Shown: positions 54,258 through 63,516 of the stretch, piece by piece
Numbering within the stretch: the stretch's first letter is position 1
Layout: each line of letters starts with the position of its first letter
NCBI RefSeq assembly: GCF_001544575.2
Contig: NZ_FCNY02000001.1
Coordinates: 372,001-436,000 of the forward strand
Length of the DNA: 64,000 bases
Origin: Caballeronia cordobensis
GTDB taxonomy: Bacteria; Pseudomonadota; Gammaproteobacteria; Burkholderiales; Burkholderiaceae
Direction of reading: 5' to 3'
The notes under the pieces: model-generated
The model's database searches: none
What the model was told of the DNA's origin: nothing
What the model saw: the letters and a program-made list of their open reading frames with translations, nothing else
Made by a program: the position numbers and the translations under genes

Positions 54258-55331
54258 TCAGGCCGGCGAGAAGCGGATCACGCCGTCATCGCCGGTCTTG
54301 CGCTTGAGGGTTCCATCGAGCCAGAGCAGATTCAGATGCGCGAGCGCTTCGCCGAGCGCGAACGTCATCTGATGAATGTCGAGCTTGCGCTTGAACATGA
54401 TCGGCACGATATCGGCGGCGCTGCACGGTTGCTGCGCGCACGCCTCGCGCACTTCCGCCAGCCGCGCGCGATGATGCTCCCGCAATTGCCCGATGCGCGT
54501 CGCGACGCCGCGAAACGGCTTGCCGTGCGAGGGCAGCGCGAGCGTATCGGCGGGCATCGTTTCGTAGCGGCCGAGCGATTCCAGATAGAGCGCGAGCGGA
54601 TTGCCTTCCGGCTCGACCGCGAACACGGAGACGTTCGTCGAGATGCGCGGCAAGACCATGTCGCCGGAAATCAGCAGTTTGTCCGCGGCAGAGAACAGCG
54701 CGGTGTGTTCGGGTGAGTGTCCGTAGCCCGTCACCACTTCCCATTCGCGCGCGCCGATCCTGATGACATCGCCGTTGCGGATACGCCGGTATTCCGCCGG
54801 AATCGACGGCACGAGCGTCGGATAGTAGCTGTCCCGGCCGCGCAAAGCATCGAGCGAGGCTTCGTCCGTCAGACCGTGCGCCGCGAAATGCGCCGCCGCG
54901 CGCGCGCCGCCCGCGTTGGAGCCGTCGCCCGCTGCCATCACGCGGCCCATCGCGTATTCGCCGAGCGAAATCCACAGGCGCACGTTCCAGCGCGCCTTGT
55001 CGCCGCCCTTGCACAGCCAGTCCGCCAGCCCGAGATGATCCGGATGGCAATGCGTGACGATCACGCGCAGCACCGGCAAGCTGTCGAGCGCGGTATCGAA
55101 CACGCGCTCCCAGTTCGCGCGGATGCTGTCGCTCGAAATGCCGCAATCGACGATGGTCCAGCCCTTTTCACCGTCGATTTCATCGCGCAGCAGCCAGAGA
55201 TTGATGTGATCGAGCGCGAACGGCAGGGGCATGCGCAGCCAGAACACGCCCGGCGCCACTTCCCTGACGCCGCCGGATTCGGGCAATGCATCGGCGAAAA
55301 CATAGTCGAGCTGGTGTTCGAGTGCGTTCAT
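54258..55331 (-). CDS. Metallo-beta-lactamase-fold hydrolase
   Basis: 357 residues. Binuclear metal motif H94-C-H96-P-D98-H99 (VIVTHCHPDHLGLADW), further His in TGYGHSPEHTALF, and Asp in ISGDMVLPR. The C-terminal about 90 residues (AHLNLLWLDGTLKRK end) add a helical domain seen in LACTB2-like hydrolases. Activity probably on thioesters, lactones or phosphoesters. It converges on the DppA-like gene with a 3-bp gap. Confidence 0.9.
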   Translation of the reverse strand: MNALEHQLDYVFADALPESGGVREVAPGVFWLRMPLPFALDHINLWLLRDEIDGEKGWTIVDCGISSDSIRANWERVFDTALDSLPVLRVIVTHCHPDHLGLADWLCKGGDKARWNVRLWISLGEYAMGRVMAAGDGSNAGGARAAAHFAAHGLTDEASLDALRGRDSYYPTLVPSIPAEYRRIRNGDVIRIGAREWEVVTGYGHSPEHTALFSAADKLLISGDMVLPRISTNVSVFAVEPEGNPLALYLESLGRYETMPADTLALPSHGKPFRGVATRIGQLREHHRARLAEVREACAQQPCSAADIVPIMFKRKLDIHQMTFALGEALAHLNLLWLDGTLKRKTGDDGVIRFSPA

Positions 55332-55375
55332 TCGGTGCCGTCTCCGGGTTTGCGCCGCGTTGCAATTTGGCTAAG

Positions 55376-55406
55376 TTGACGATAACGTAAACGTCCATTC
55401 TAACGT
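55376..55406 (+). promoter_or_regulatory. MerR-type promoter/operator of the LiuR-like gene
   Basis: TTGACG (55376-55381), 19-bp spacer, TAACGT (55401-55406): the long spacer typical of promoters untwisted by MerR proteins. The spacer contains AACGTAAACGT with flanking GACG / CGTC, a partly symmetric operator like LiuR sites. It lies between the divergent MBL and MerR genes. Confidence 0.6.
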
Positions 55407-55435
55407 TGCGCGCGTTTTTGCGCTGTCCGCCCGCG

Positions 55436-55858
55436 ATGACTCAACCGACGCACTATACGATCACCGAACTGGCGCGCGAATTCGACATCACGCCGCGGGC
55501 GATTCGCTTTTACGAAGATCAGGGCCTGCTCGCGCCGAAACGCGAAGGCTCGAACGGCCTGCGGCGCGTGTATTCGCCGCGCGACCGCACGCGCCTGAAG
55601 CTCACGCTGCGCGGCAAGCGCCTGGGCTTCACGCTGTCGGAGATTCGCACGCTGCTCGATCTCTACGATTCGCCCACCGGCACCGCGACGCAGCTTCAGG
55701 CGTTCGTCGATACGATCGCCGCGCATCGCGAAGTGCTGACGCGCCAGCTCGAAGACCTGAACACGACGCTCGCCGAGCTCGCCGCCTACGAGGAACAGGG
55801 CCGCGCGCTGCTCGCTTCGGGCGCCGACAAGCGCACGCGCAAGCCGAAAGCCGCGTGA
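55436..55858 (+). CDS. MerR family regulator, LiuR-like
   Basis: 140 residues from the ATG at 55436. N-terminal winged helix (YTITELAREFDITPRAIRFYEDQGLL), then ERLRLTLRGKRLGFTLSEIRTLL-type dimer region (KLTLRGKRLGFTLSEIRTLLDLYD) and a coiled coil. LiuR-type MerR proteins control branched-chain or acyl-CoA catabolism. No Cys metal-binding cluster is present. aceK follows after 33 bp, suggesting an operon MerR-aceK-can-thiolase. Confidence 0.85.
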   Translation: MTQPTHYTITELAREFDITPRAIRFYEDQGLLAPKREGSNGLRRVYSPRDRTRLKLTLRGKRLGFTLSEIRTLLDLYDSPTGTATQLQAFVDTIAAHREVLTRQLEDLNTTLAELAAYEEQGRALLASGADKRTRKPKAA

Positions 55859-55891
55859 TCCGACGCCGTTACGAAGCGCAGGGCCGACGAC

Positions 55892-57694
55892 ATGAATCAC
55901 TTTCCCAAGCTGCTCTCGTCGCAAATCGGCTTCGATGTCGCGAAGACGATACTCGAAGGCTTCGAGCACCACTACCGCGTGTTCCGCGAGGCCGCGATCG
56001 AGGCGAAGACGCTGTTCGAGCGCGCACAATGGCATGCGGTGCAGCAGCTTGCGCGCGACCGCATCACGTCGTATGACGATCGCGTCGCGGAGTGCGTGGC
56101 GCTGCTCGAAGACGAATACGACGCCGAGAATATCGACGACGACGTCTGGCAGCAGATCAAGCTGCATTACATCGGCTTGCTGACGACGCACCGCCAGCCG
56201 GAATGCGCCGAAACGTTCTTCAACTCGGTGTGCTGCAAGATCCTGCATCGTTCGTATTTCAACAACGATTTCATTTTCGTGCGGCCGGCGATCTCGACCG
56301 AATACATCGAGAACGACGAGCCCGCCGCGAAGCCCACGTATCGCGCGTATTACCCGGAGCGCGACGGCCTCGCCGCGACGCTGGAACGCATCGTCACCAA
56401 TTTTCAGCTGGAGCCGCATTTCGAGGATTTGCCGCGCGACGTGCAATGCGTGATGCAGGCGCTGCAGGACGAGTTCGGCAATCTCACGCCCGCGCCGAAT
56501 TTTCAGATTCACGTGCTGTCGTCGCTGTTCTTTCGCAACAAGGCGGCGTATGTCGTCGGGCGCATCATCAACGGCGATGCGCTCCTGCCTTTCGCCATCG
56601 CGATCCGGCACACGTCGCCCGGCCTGCTCGCGCTCGATACCGTGCTGCTGACGCGCGAGCAGGTGCTCATCATCTTCAGCTTCTCGCACTCGTATTTTCT
56701 CGTCGACATGGAAGTGCCGTCGGCGTTCGTGCAGTTCCTCGCCACCATCATGCCGCGCAAGCCGAAGGCGGAGATCTATACGTCGGTGGGTTTGCAGAAG
56801 CAGGGCAAGAACGATTTCTATCGCGACCTGCTGCATCATCTGTCGCATTCGAGCGATAAGTTCATCGTGGCGCCGGGCATCAAGGGCCTCGTGATGATCG
56901 TCTTCACGCTGCCTTCGTTTCCGTATGTGTTCAAGCTCATCAAGGACGCATTTCCGCCGCCGAAGGAAACCACGCGCCAGAAGATCCAGGACAAGTATCA
57001 GCTCGTGAAGCGGCATGACCGGCTGGGCCGCATGGCCGATACGCTCGAATATTCGAGCGTCGCGCTGCCCGTCGCGCGTCTCGACGACGCGCTCATCCGC
57101 GAACTCGAAAACGAAGCGCCTTCGATGATCGAATACGAAGGCGAGAATCTCGTCATCGGGCACGTGTATATCGAGCGCCGCTTGCTGCCGCTCAATCTGT
57201 TTCTGCAAAACGCGAGCGCCGACGAAATCGATCACGGCATCAAAGAGTATGGCGATGCGATCAAGCAGCTGATTCAGGCGAACATCTTTCCCGGCGACAT
57301 GCTGTACAAGAACTTCGGCGTGACACGCCACGGCCGCGTGGTGTTCTACGACTACGACGAAATCGAGTACCTGACCGATTGCAACGTGCGCCGCGTCCCG
57401 CCGCCGCGCTTCGAGGAAGACGAGATGTCCGGCGAACCGTGGTATACCGTCGGGCCGCACGATATCTTCCCCGAGACGTACGGCACGTTTTTGCTCGGCG
57501 ATCCGCGCGTGCGCGAGGCGTTCATGCGCCATCACGCGGATTTCTTCGACCCCGCGCTCTGGCAGCATCACAAGGAACAACTGCAGCGCGGCGAACTCGC
57601 CGATTTCTTTCCCTATGACCGGGAAGTCCGATTCTGCATCCGTTATCCGGAGCGCTTCGAGCTGCCCGGCCGACCGGACGCGCGCGCCGCCTGA
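55892..57694 (+). CDS. aceK: Isocitrate dehydrogenase kinase/phosphatase AceK
   Basis: 600 residues, normal for AceK. N-terminal regulatory part ([24 protein letters not shown]) and C-terminal bifunctional kinase/phosphatase domain ([44 protein letters not shown] with the catalytic acidic residues). It inactivates isocitrate dehydrogenase by phosphorylation so carbon flows through the glyoxylate bypass on acetate or fatty acids. aceA and aceB are not in the window. Confidence 0.96.
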   Translation: MNHFPKLLSSQIGFDVAKTILEGFEHHYRVFREAAIEAKTLFERAQWHAVQQLARDRITSYDDRVAECVALLEDEYDAENIDDDVWQQIKLHYIGLLTTHRQPECAETFFNSVCCKILHRSYFNNDFIFVRPAISTEYIENDEPAAKPTYRAYYPERDGLAATLERIVTNFQLEPHFEDLPRDVQCVMQALQDEFGNLTPAPNFQIHVLSSLFFRNKAAYVVGRIINGDALLPFAIAIRHTSPGLLALDTVLLTREQVLIIFSFSHSYFLVDMEVPSAFVQFLATIMPRKPKAEIYTSVGLQKQGKNDFYRDLLHHLSHSSDKFIVAPGIKGLVMIVFTLPSFPYVFKLIKDAFPPPKETTRQKIQDKYQLVKRHDRLGRMADTLEYSSVALPVARLDDALIRELENEAPSMIEYEGENLVIGHVYIERRLLPLNLFLQNASADEIDHGIKEYGDAIKQLIQANIFPGDMLYKNFGVTRHGRVVFYDYDEIEYLTDCNVRRVPPPRFEEDEMSGEPWYTVGPHDIFPETYGTFLLGDPRVREAFMRHHADFFDPALWQHHKEQLQRGELADFFPYDREVRFCIRYPERFELPGRPDARAA

Positions 57695-57718
57695 GCGCGT
57701 GCGTCCCCGCATTACTCA

Positions 57719-58495
57719 ATGAACATGAACGAAAGCAACGACAACAATCCCCTCGCCCATCTGTTCGCGAACAACCAGAACTGGGTCGCGCACAAGCTCG
57801 ACGAAGACGCGAAATTCTTCGAGCGGCTCGCGCATCAGCAGACGCCCGAATATTTGTGGATCGGCTGCGCGGATTCGCGCGTGCCGGCGAACGAGATCAT
57901 CGGCTTGCCTCCGGGCGAGGTGTTCGTGCATCGGAACATCGCGAACGTGGTCGTGCATTCGGATCTCAACTGTCTCTCGGTGATCCAGTTCGCCGTCGAT
58001 CTGCTGAAGGTGAAGCACATCATGGTCGTCGGCCATTACGGCTGTTCGGGCGTGGGCGCGGCGCTGGTCGGGCGGCGCGTCGGTCTCGCGGATAACTGGC
58101 TGCGTCACGTCGAGGACGTGCGCGAAAAGCACGCCGCGCTGCTCGAAGACTGGCCGATCGGCGACGCGCGGCATCGCCGGCTCGTCGAGCTGAACACGAT
58201 CGAGCAGACCATCAACGTATGCCGCACGACCGTCGTCAACGATGCCTGGGCGCGCGGACAAGAACTCACCGTGCATGGCTGGACTTACGGCGTGCACGAC
58301 GGCCGCCTGCGCAACATGGGCATGATGATCGGCGGCCAGGAGGAGATCGATCCGGTGTACCGGTCGTGCATCGCCGCGTTGACGCGCGGCGGCGCGCATC
58401 CCACGGAAAACGACGTGCTCGCGTCCGATGCGGCCCGTCTGGGAGACGTTCCCGGCGTCATTCGAGACGTCATCAAGGAGATGAAACATGAGTGA
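57719..58495 (+). CDS. can: Beta-class carbonic anhydrase
   Basis: 258 residues. Zinc ligands C50, H106 and C109 with D52-R54 (WIGCADSRVPANEI; VVGHYGCSGV). It converts CO2 and bicarbonate in the cytosol, supplying bicarbonate for carboxylases. It starts 24 bp after aceK and overlaps the thiolase gene by 8 bp, so the two are coupled. Confidence 0.95.
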   Translation: MNMNESNDNNPLAHLFANNQNWVAHKLDEDAKFFERLAHQQTPEYLWIGCADSRVPANEIIGLPPGEVFVHRNIANVVVHSDLNCLSVIQFAVDLLKVKHIMVVGHYGCSGVGAALVGRRVGLADNWLRHVEDVREKHAALLEDWPIGDARHRRLVELNTIEQTINVCRTTVVNDAWARGQELTVHGWTYGVHDGRLRNMGMMIGGQEEIDPVYRSCIAALTRGGAHPTENDVLASDAARLGDVPGVIRDVIKEMKHE

Positions 58496-59681
58496 GACAC
58501 AGAAAGATCCAATCGTTATTGTTTCGGCGGCGCGCACGCCGATGGCCGCGTTCCAGGGCGATTTCGCCGCGCTGACCGCGCCGCAACTCGGCGCTGCGGC
58601 GATTGCCGCGGCGATCGAACGCGCGGGCGTGAAGCCCGAGCAGATCGATGAGGCGATCATGGGCTGCGTGCTGCCCGCGGGACAAGGCCAGGCGCCCGCG
58701 CGTCAGGCCGCGCTCGGCGCGGGGCTGCCGCTCTCGACCGGCTCGACGACTGTCAACAAGATGTGCGGCTCCGGCATGCGCGCCGCGATGTTCGCGCACG
58801 ACATGCTGCTCGCCGGCTCGGTCGATGTGATCGTCGCGGGCGGCATGGAGAGTATGACGAACGCGCCGTATCTGCTGCCGAAAGCGCGCGGCGGCATGCG
58901 CATGGGGCATGGCCAGGTGCTCGATCACATGTTCCTCGACGGCCTCGAAGACGCGTACGAGAAAGGCCGTTTGATGGGCACGTTCGCGGAGCAATGCGCG
59001 TCGTCGTATGCGTTTTCGCGGGAATCGCAGGATGCGTTCGCGATCGAATCGCTGCGGCGCGCGCAGCGGGCGAACGAGGACGGCTCGTTCAAGTGGGAGA
59101 TCGCGCCGGTGACGGTGCAGGGCAGGAAGGGCGATGTCGTCGTCGAGCGCGACGAGCAGCCGTTCAAGGCCAACATCGAAAAGATTGCCTCGCTCAAGCC
59201 GGCGTTCGCGAAAGACGGCACGGTGACGGCGGCGAATTCGTCGTCGATCTCGGACGGCGCTGCGGCGCTGGTGATGATGCGGGAATCGACGGCGTCGCGG
59301 CTCGGCGTGAATCCGGTTGCGCGCGTCGTCGGGCATAGCACGTTCGCGCAGCAGCCGGCGTTGTTCACCACGGCTCCCGTGGGCGCCATTCGCAAGCTGT
59401 TCGACAAGAACGGCTGGCGCGCGGGCGATGTCGATCTTTACGAGATCAACGAGGCGTTCGCCGTCGTGACGATGGCCGCGATGCGCGAGCACGATCTGCC
59501 GCACGACAAGGTCAATGTGAATGGTGGCGCTTGCGCGCTCGGGCATCCGATCGGCGCTTCGGGCGCGCGGATTCTTGTTACGTTGATCGGGGCGTTGAAG
59601 GCGCGTGGGCTGAAGCGTGGGGTGGCGAGTTTGTGTATCGGTGGCGGGGAGGCTACGGCGATGGGGGTGGAGCTGGTTTGA
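58488..59681 (+). CDS. Acetyl-CoA C-acetyltransferase (thiolase)
   Basis: 397 residues. Nucleophile C93 (TVNKMCGSGMRAA), NEAFAVV, His in GGACALGHPIGASGARI, and the second catalytic Cys in SLCIGGGEATAMG. The length and motifs fit a thiolase II making or cleaving acetoacetyl-CoA (fatty-acid, ketone or PHB pathways). Last gene of the MerR-aceK-can-thiolase group, coupled to can. Confidence 0.95.
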   Translation: MSETQKDPIVIVSAARTPMAAFQGDFAALTAPQLGAAAIAAAIERAGVKPEQIDEAIMGCVLPAGQGQAPARQAALGAGLPLSTGSTTVNKMCGSGMRAAMFAHDMLLAGSVDVIVAGGMESMTNAPYLLPKARGGMRMGHGQVLDHMFLDGLEDAYEKGRLMGTFAEQCASSYAFSRESQDAFAIESLRRAQRANEDGSFKWEIAPVTVQGRKGDVVVERDEQPFKANIEKIASLKPAFAKDGTVTAANSSSISDGAAALVMMRESTASRLGVNPVARVVGHSTFAQQPALFTTAPVGAIRKLFDKNGWRAGDVDLYEINEAFAVVTMAAMREHDLPHDKVNVNGGACALGHPIGASGARILVTLIGALKARGLKRGVASLCIGGGEATAMGVELV

Positions 59682-59718
59682 GGCTTTGTTTGGGCGGCCC
59701 GGGAGACGCCGGGCCGGT

Positions 59719-60135
59719 TCAATCGAACGGATTGAGCGTTTTGACGCCCGCGATCTTGAAATCCTTCTCGTTGCGCGTCACGACCGTCAGGTTGTGAACC
59801 AAAGCCGTCGCGGCGATGAGCTTATCCAAGGCGGGCTCGGCGTGCGGCACGCGAAGCCGCCCCCAGAGTCTGCCTATCTCGACGTTCACCAGCAGGATTT
59901 TTTCGGCGTACGCCTCGAAAACACCTTCGGTCCAGGCTTCGATCGTTGCGGCCTGCTTCGCATCGCCCTTGTTGCGCAGGCGAAAGACGCCTCGCCGGAG
60001 TTCCGCAACCGTGACGACCGAAAGATGAACGGTTTCACCTTCGAGCCTGCTTCGACGAAAGAACGCGCGCACGCCATTGTTCGCACGTTCTTCCCTGCGA
60101 GTCTCGCTGATGACGTTCGTGTCAGCGAGATACAT
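59719..60135 (-). CDS. VapC/FitB-like PIN-domain toxin
   Basis: 138 residues. PIN fold with acidic residues D5 (MYLADTNVISE), E45 (VAELRRG), D104 (PALDKLIAATAL) and D125 (NEKDF). These coordinate Mg2+ in RNase toxins that cut tRNA or rRNA. It overlaps the upstream partner gene by 14 bp, as expected of a toxin following its antitoxin. It converges on the thiolase gene with only 37 bp between. Confidence 0.9.
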   Translation of the reverse strand: MYLADTNVISETRREERANNGVRAFFRRSRLEGETVHLSVVTVAELRRGVFRLRNKGDAKQAATIEAWTEGVFEAYAEKILLVNVEIGRLWGRLRVPHAEPALDKLIAATALVHNLTVVTRNEKDFKIAGVKTLNPFD

Positions 60136-60382
60136 CCAGCGCTCCTTTTGCGATCAACTCCCGCTCCAGACTACGATCGAAAATCCAATCTTCGACGTCG
60201 ACCGCTGGAAAACTCAGAAGCGCGTCGATGAACGCGGCCTCGTCGATATCGACCTTATGCCCCATGCGGCGCCGGACTTCGAGCTCGATTTCCCGCTCCT
60301 TGGCTGCGCGCTCCTGAATCTCGCGTAACTCCTCCGGAGTTAAGTTCCAAGGGTACTCTTGCTGGACGATCTTTCCAGACAT
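60122..60382 (-). CDS. Putative antitoxin partner of the PIN toxin
   Basis: 86 residues (GAAGGAG upstream). A helical, acidic protein: TPEELREIQERAAKEREIELEVRRRM then DIDEAAFIDALLSFPAVDVEDWIFDRSLERELIAKGAL. The C-terminal part could wrap the toxin. No AbrB, RHH or Phd fold could be recognised, so it is assigned by position, size and overlap. It may be an uncharacterised antitoxin class. Confidence 0.75.
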   Translation of the reverse strand: MSGKIVQQEYPWNLTPEELREIQERAAKEREIELEVRRRMGHKVDIDEAAFIDALLSFPAVDVEDWIFDRSLERELIAKGALDVSR

Positions 60383-60475
60383 ATTCGGCTCCTTCTCGAC
60401 ATTGCGACAGCCATCACTCTATCGAACCCGCCCGAAAGATACCTAGTCATCCAAACGAAATAGGCTAAATCTCAC

Positions 60476-61675
60476 TCACCCCGCCAACGACGTCGCCACT
60501 ACGCGCTTGAACGGCGTCAATCGCTCGCCGATCCGCAGCATCGCATCGCGCGCAATCCTCGCCGGCAGCGAATCGCGCGTATACACCTCCGTGATGAACC
60601 GCGTAATCAGATAAAGCGGCCGCGTCGCCTGCCTGTGTTCCCGCTCATACCGCGCGAGCAGCGCATCGCTCGCGATATCCAGCCCCGCCGCGCGCGCATC
60701 CGCGATCGCACTCGCCAACGTTTCTATGCCCGCCAGCCCGAAGTTGAACCCGTGCGCCGTCACCGGATGCATGCCGACCGCCGCATCGCCGGCCGTCGCA
60801 AAACGCTTCGCCACGAAGCGCTTCGGATAAACCGACACGAGCGGATAAACATGCCGCGTCGAGCGCAGCGACATTGCGCCGAGGCGTCGTTCGAAACGGC
60901 GTTCGATCTCGCGATCGAAAGCATCGGCATCGAGCTGATTCAGTTGTTCGATCTCGCGCGCGCCGAGCGTCACCACGACCGACGATCGATGCGCGCCGCT
61001 CTGCGGATCGGCATTCATCGGCAAAAGCGCGAGCGTCTGCCGATGGCCGAACCATTCCCACGCTGCGTGATCGTGCGGCGCGTCGTGCGTCATGCAGCAC
61101 ACGAGCATCGACTTGCCGAAATCGTGCATCTCGGCGGCGATGCCCATCATGCGGCGCGTCGCGGAGAAACGGCTGTCCGCCGCCACGACCAGTTGCGCCG
61201 TGAGCGTCGCGCCGCTTTCGAGCCGCACGCGCGCGCCGCACGCGTCGGTATCGACATCGGTCACGCGTTCCGACGCCATCACGCGAATCGCCGCGCCCGA
61301 ATCGCGAAGATGCTCGACCGCCTCGAACGCCGCGCGCCGGATCAGATGGTTCGATACCAGCCAGCCGAGTTCGGCGTGCCCGCTCAAGGCGTGGCCGATC
61401 TTCATCGAGAACGGCGACGATCCGTTGAAGACACGCGCGTCGGCAAGCTGCGATTTCGCGTGCGCATCGATGCGCTCCCACGCGCCGAGCGTCTTCAGGT
61501 ACGCGACGGATTTTTGCGTCAAGGCGATCTCGCGCCCGTCGAAGGCGGGCTCGCCCAGCGCATCGATACGCTGCTGCTCGACGAGCACGATCGACAAACC
61601 TGTGCGGCTCAACGCATTCGCGAGACACAAGCCGGCCGGCCCCGCGCCGACGATCACGACATCGGTATGCATCAT
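60476..61675 (-). CDS. UbiH/UbiF/UbiM-type FAD monooxygenase
   Basis: 399 residues from the first of two adjacent ATG codons. FAD-binding GAGPAGLCLANALS near the N-terminus, the DG-type motif region (VAADSRFSATRRMMG), and GDAAVGMHPVTAHGFNFGL for the FAD ribityl chain. The family hydroxylates the ubiquinone ring, and the size and lone location resemble UbiM. Which ring position it serves cannot be told from sequence alone. Confidence 0.85.
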   Translation of the reverse strand: MMHTDVVIVGAGPAGLCLANALSRTGLSIVLVEQQRIDALGEPAFDGREIALTQKSVAYLKTLGAWERIDAHAKSQLADARVFNGSSPFSMKIGHALSGHAELGWLVSNHLIRRAAFEAVEHLRDSGAAIRVMASERVTDVDTDACGARVRLESGATLTAQLVVAADSRFSATRRMMGIAAEMHDFGKSMLVCCMTHDAPHDHAAWEWFGHRQTLALLPMNADPQSGAHRSSVVVTLGAREIEQLNQLDADAFDREIERRFERRLGAMSLRSTRHVYPLVSVYPKRFVAKRFATAGDAAVGMHPVTAHGFNFGLAGIETLASAIADARAAGLDIASDALLARYEREHRQATRPLYLITRFITEVYTRDSLPARIARDAMLRIGERLTPFKRVVATSLAG

Positions 61676-61793
61676 CTTCGTGGTCTTACGTATTCGAAAG
61701 CGCACAACGATAGCCGAAACGCCGGCGAACGCGGCGCGACAGCGGGTCGCGCGCTATAGTCGCAAGGTCGCCCACACACGGAATGGTTCGCTC

Positions 61794-62471
61794 ATGAAAA
61801 CGGTATTGATCGTCGGCGCGTCGCGCGGTCTCGGCCACGAGTTCGCCCGCGAATATGTCCGCGACGGCTGGCGCGTGCTCGCCACGGCCCGCGACAAAGC
61901 CTCGCTCTCCGCGCTCGACGCGATGGGCGCGCAAACCTTCCCCCTCGACGTCACGCAACCCGAGCAGATCGCCGCGCTCGCATGGCAGCTCGACGAAGAA
62001 AAGCTCGACGTGGCGATCGTCGTGTCGGGCGTGTACGGCCCGCGCACGGAAGGCGTCGAGTCCATCGCCGCGGAGGATTTCGATCAGGTGATGCACACCA
62101 ACGTGCGCGGCCCGATGCAGCTGATTCCCGTGCTCCTGCCGCTCACCGATGCCGCCGGCGGCGTGCTCGCGGTCGTGTCGAGCAAGATGGGCAGCATCGC
62201 CGAGGCAAGCGGCACGACCGGCTGGCTGTATCGCGCGAGCAAGGCGGCGCTCAATTCGGCGCTGAAGTCGGCGGCGCTGGAATCGCGCCATTCGGCGTGC
62301 ATCGCGCTGCATCCGGGCTGGGTGCGCACGGAGATGGGCGGGCCGTCGGCGGCAATCGACGTTGCGCACAGCGTCTCGGGCATGCGCGCGGTCATCGCCG
62401 AAGCGGGCGCGCTGCGCGAACAGTTCAACGGCACCTTCGTGCAGTACGACGGCACGAAGATCGAATGGTGA
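61794..62471 (+). CDS. Short-chain dehydrogenase/reductase
   Basis: 225 residues. NAD(P) loop VGASRGLGHEFAREY, VVSGVYGP in place of the usual NAG, catalytic YRASK (Y-x-x-x-K in GWLYRASKAALN) with Ser in VVSSKMGS. C-terminal pattern ALHPGWVRTEMGG is the CsgA-like SDR signature. Divergent from the monooxygenase (118 bp), with TATAGT near 61754 as a possible -10. Confidence 0.9.
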   Translation: MKTVLIVGASRGLGHEFAREYVRDGWRVLATARDKASLSALDAMGAQTFPLDVTQPEQIAALAWQLDEEKLDVAIVVSGVYGPRTEGVESIAAEDFDQVMHTNVRGPMQLIPVLLPLTDAAGGVLAVVSSKMGSIAEASGTTGWLYRASKAALNSALKSAALESRHSACIALHPGWVRTEMGGPSAAIDVAHSVSGMRAVIAEAGALREQFNGTFVQYDGTKIEW

Positions 62472-62491
62472 AACCTCAACGAGGAGCGAAA

Positions 62492-63100
62492 GTGACTTAT
62501 CAGGTACACGGCGTGTCCGCATCCGGCAACTGCTACAAGGTTCGCCTCGTCCTCGAACAGCTCGGCCTGCCTTACGTCTGGCACGAGGTCGACATGATGA
62601 ACGGCGCGACCCGCACCGACGCCTTCAAAAAGCTCAATCCAAATGGCAAGGTGCCGGTGCTCGTCATCGACGATGACACCACGCTCGCCGAATCCGGCGC
62701 GATTCTCGCCTATCTCGCCGACGGTTCGCCACTCCTTCCCGCCGACCGGCTCGAACGCGCGCAAGTGCTGCAATGGATGTTCTTCGAGCAGTACAGTCAC
62801 GAGCCGTTCGTCGCGGTGGCGCGCTTCATCCTGCAATTCCTGAAGCAGCCCGACGACGCCCGCCTGCCCGACAGGATCGCGGGCTCGTACCGCGCGCTCG
62901 ACGTGATGGAACGGCATCTCGCGACGCGCGCCTTCTTCGTCGGCGAACGCTACACGATTGCGGATATCGCGCTGTACGCGTACACGCACGTCGCGGATCA
63001 GGCGAATGTCGATTTGTCGCGCTATCCGGCGATCCGCGCGTGGCTCGATCGCGTGCGCAGCCAGCCGCGTCACGTCGAGATGCCGGGCGTCGTTGAATGA
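62492..63100 (+). CDS. Glutathione S-transferase family protein
   Basis: 202 residues from a GTG start at 62492 (GAGGAG 6 bp upstream). Thioredoxin-like N-domain (YQVHGVSASGNCYKVRLVLEQLGLPY; PNGKVPVLVIDDDTTLAESGAIL with the cis-Pro and glutathione-binding ES pair) and an all-helical C-domain ending WLDRVRSQPRHV. Detoxification or isomerase function. It overlaps the YchJ gene by 4 bp. Confidence 0.92.
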   Translation: MTYQVHGVSASGNCYKVRLVLEQLGLPYVWHEVDMMNGATRTDAFKKLNPNGKVPVLVIDDDTTLAESGAILAYLADGSPLLPADRLERAQVLQWMFFEQYSHEPFVAVARFILQFLKQPDDARLPDRIAGSYRALDVMERHLATRAFFVGERYTIADIALYAYTHVADQANVDLSRYPAIRAWLDRVRSQPRHVEMPGVVE

Positions 63101-63516
63101 AACCGGTGGATTGCCCCTGTGGCGGCGCCGCGCCCGGCCAGCGCCCGGATGCACGCGCACCGCGTTACGACGAGTGCTGCGGGCGTTTCATCGAACGCGG
63201 CGAAGCGCCCGCGAACGCAATGGAACTGATGCGTTCGCGCTACACCGCCTACGTGCTCGGCGACACGGCGTATCTGCGCGCGACGTGGGCCGAATCGACC
63301 TGCCCGCCCGACCTCGACGCTTCCGGCGACGGCACGCGCTGGCTCGGCCTGCAAATCAGACGCCATACGAAAATCGATGCCGATCACGAAGAAGTCGAGT
63401 TCGTCGCGCGCTACAAGACGGGCGGGCGGGCGCATCGGCTCGACGAAGCCAGCCGCTTCACGCGCAACGCCGCCGGACGATGGATATATGTCGATGGTCA
63501 GATAAAAGAAAAGTAA
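63097..63516 (+). CDS. YchJ family protein with SEC-C-like cysteine motif
   Basis: 139 residues. Conserved Cys pattern CPCGG (6-10) and YDECCGRFIERGEAPANAMELMRSRYTAYV, matching the YchJ/UPF0225 family. The C-terminal half is an NTF2-like domain (EVEFVARYKTGGRAHRLDEAS). The Cys residues probably bind zinc; function unknown. Coupled to the glutathione S-transferase gene. Confidence 0.93.
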   Translation: MKPVDCPCGGAAPGQRPDARAPRYDECCGRFIERGEAPANAMELMRSRYTAYVLGDTAYLRATWAESTCPPDLDASGDGTRWLGLQIRRHTKIDADHEEVEFVARYKTGGRAHRLDEASRFTRNAAGRWIYVDGQIKEK

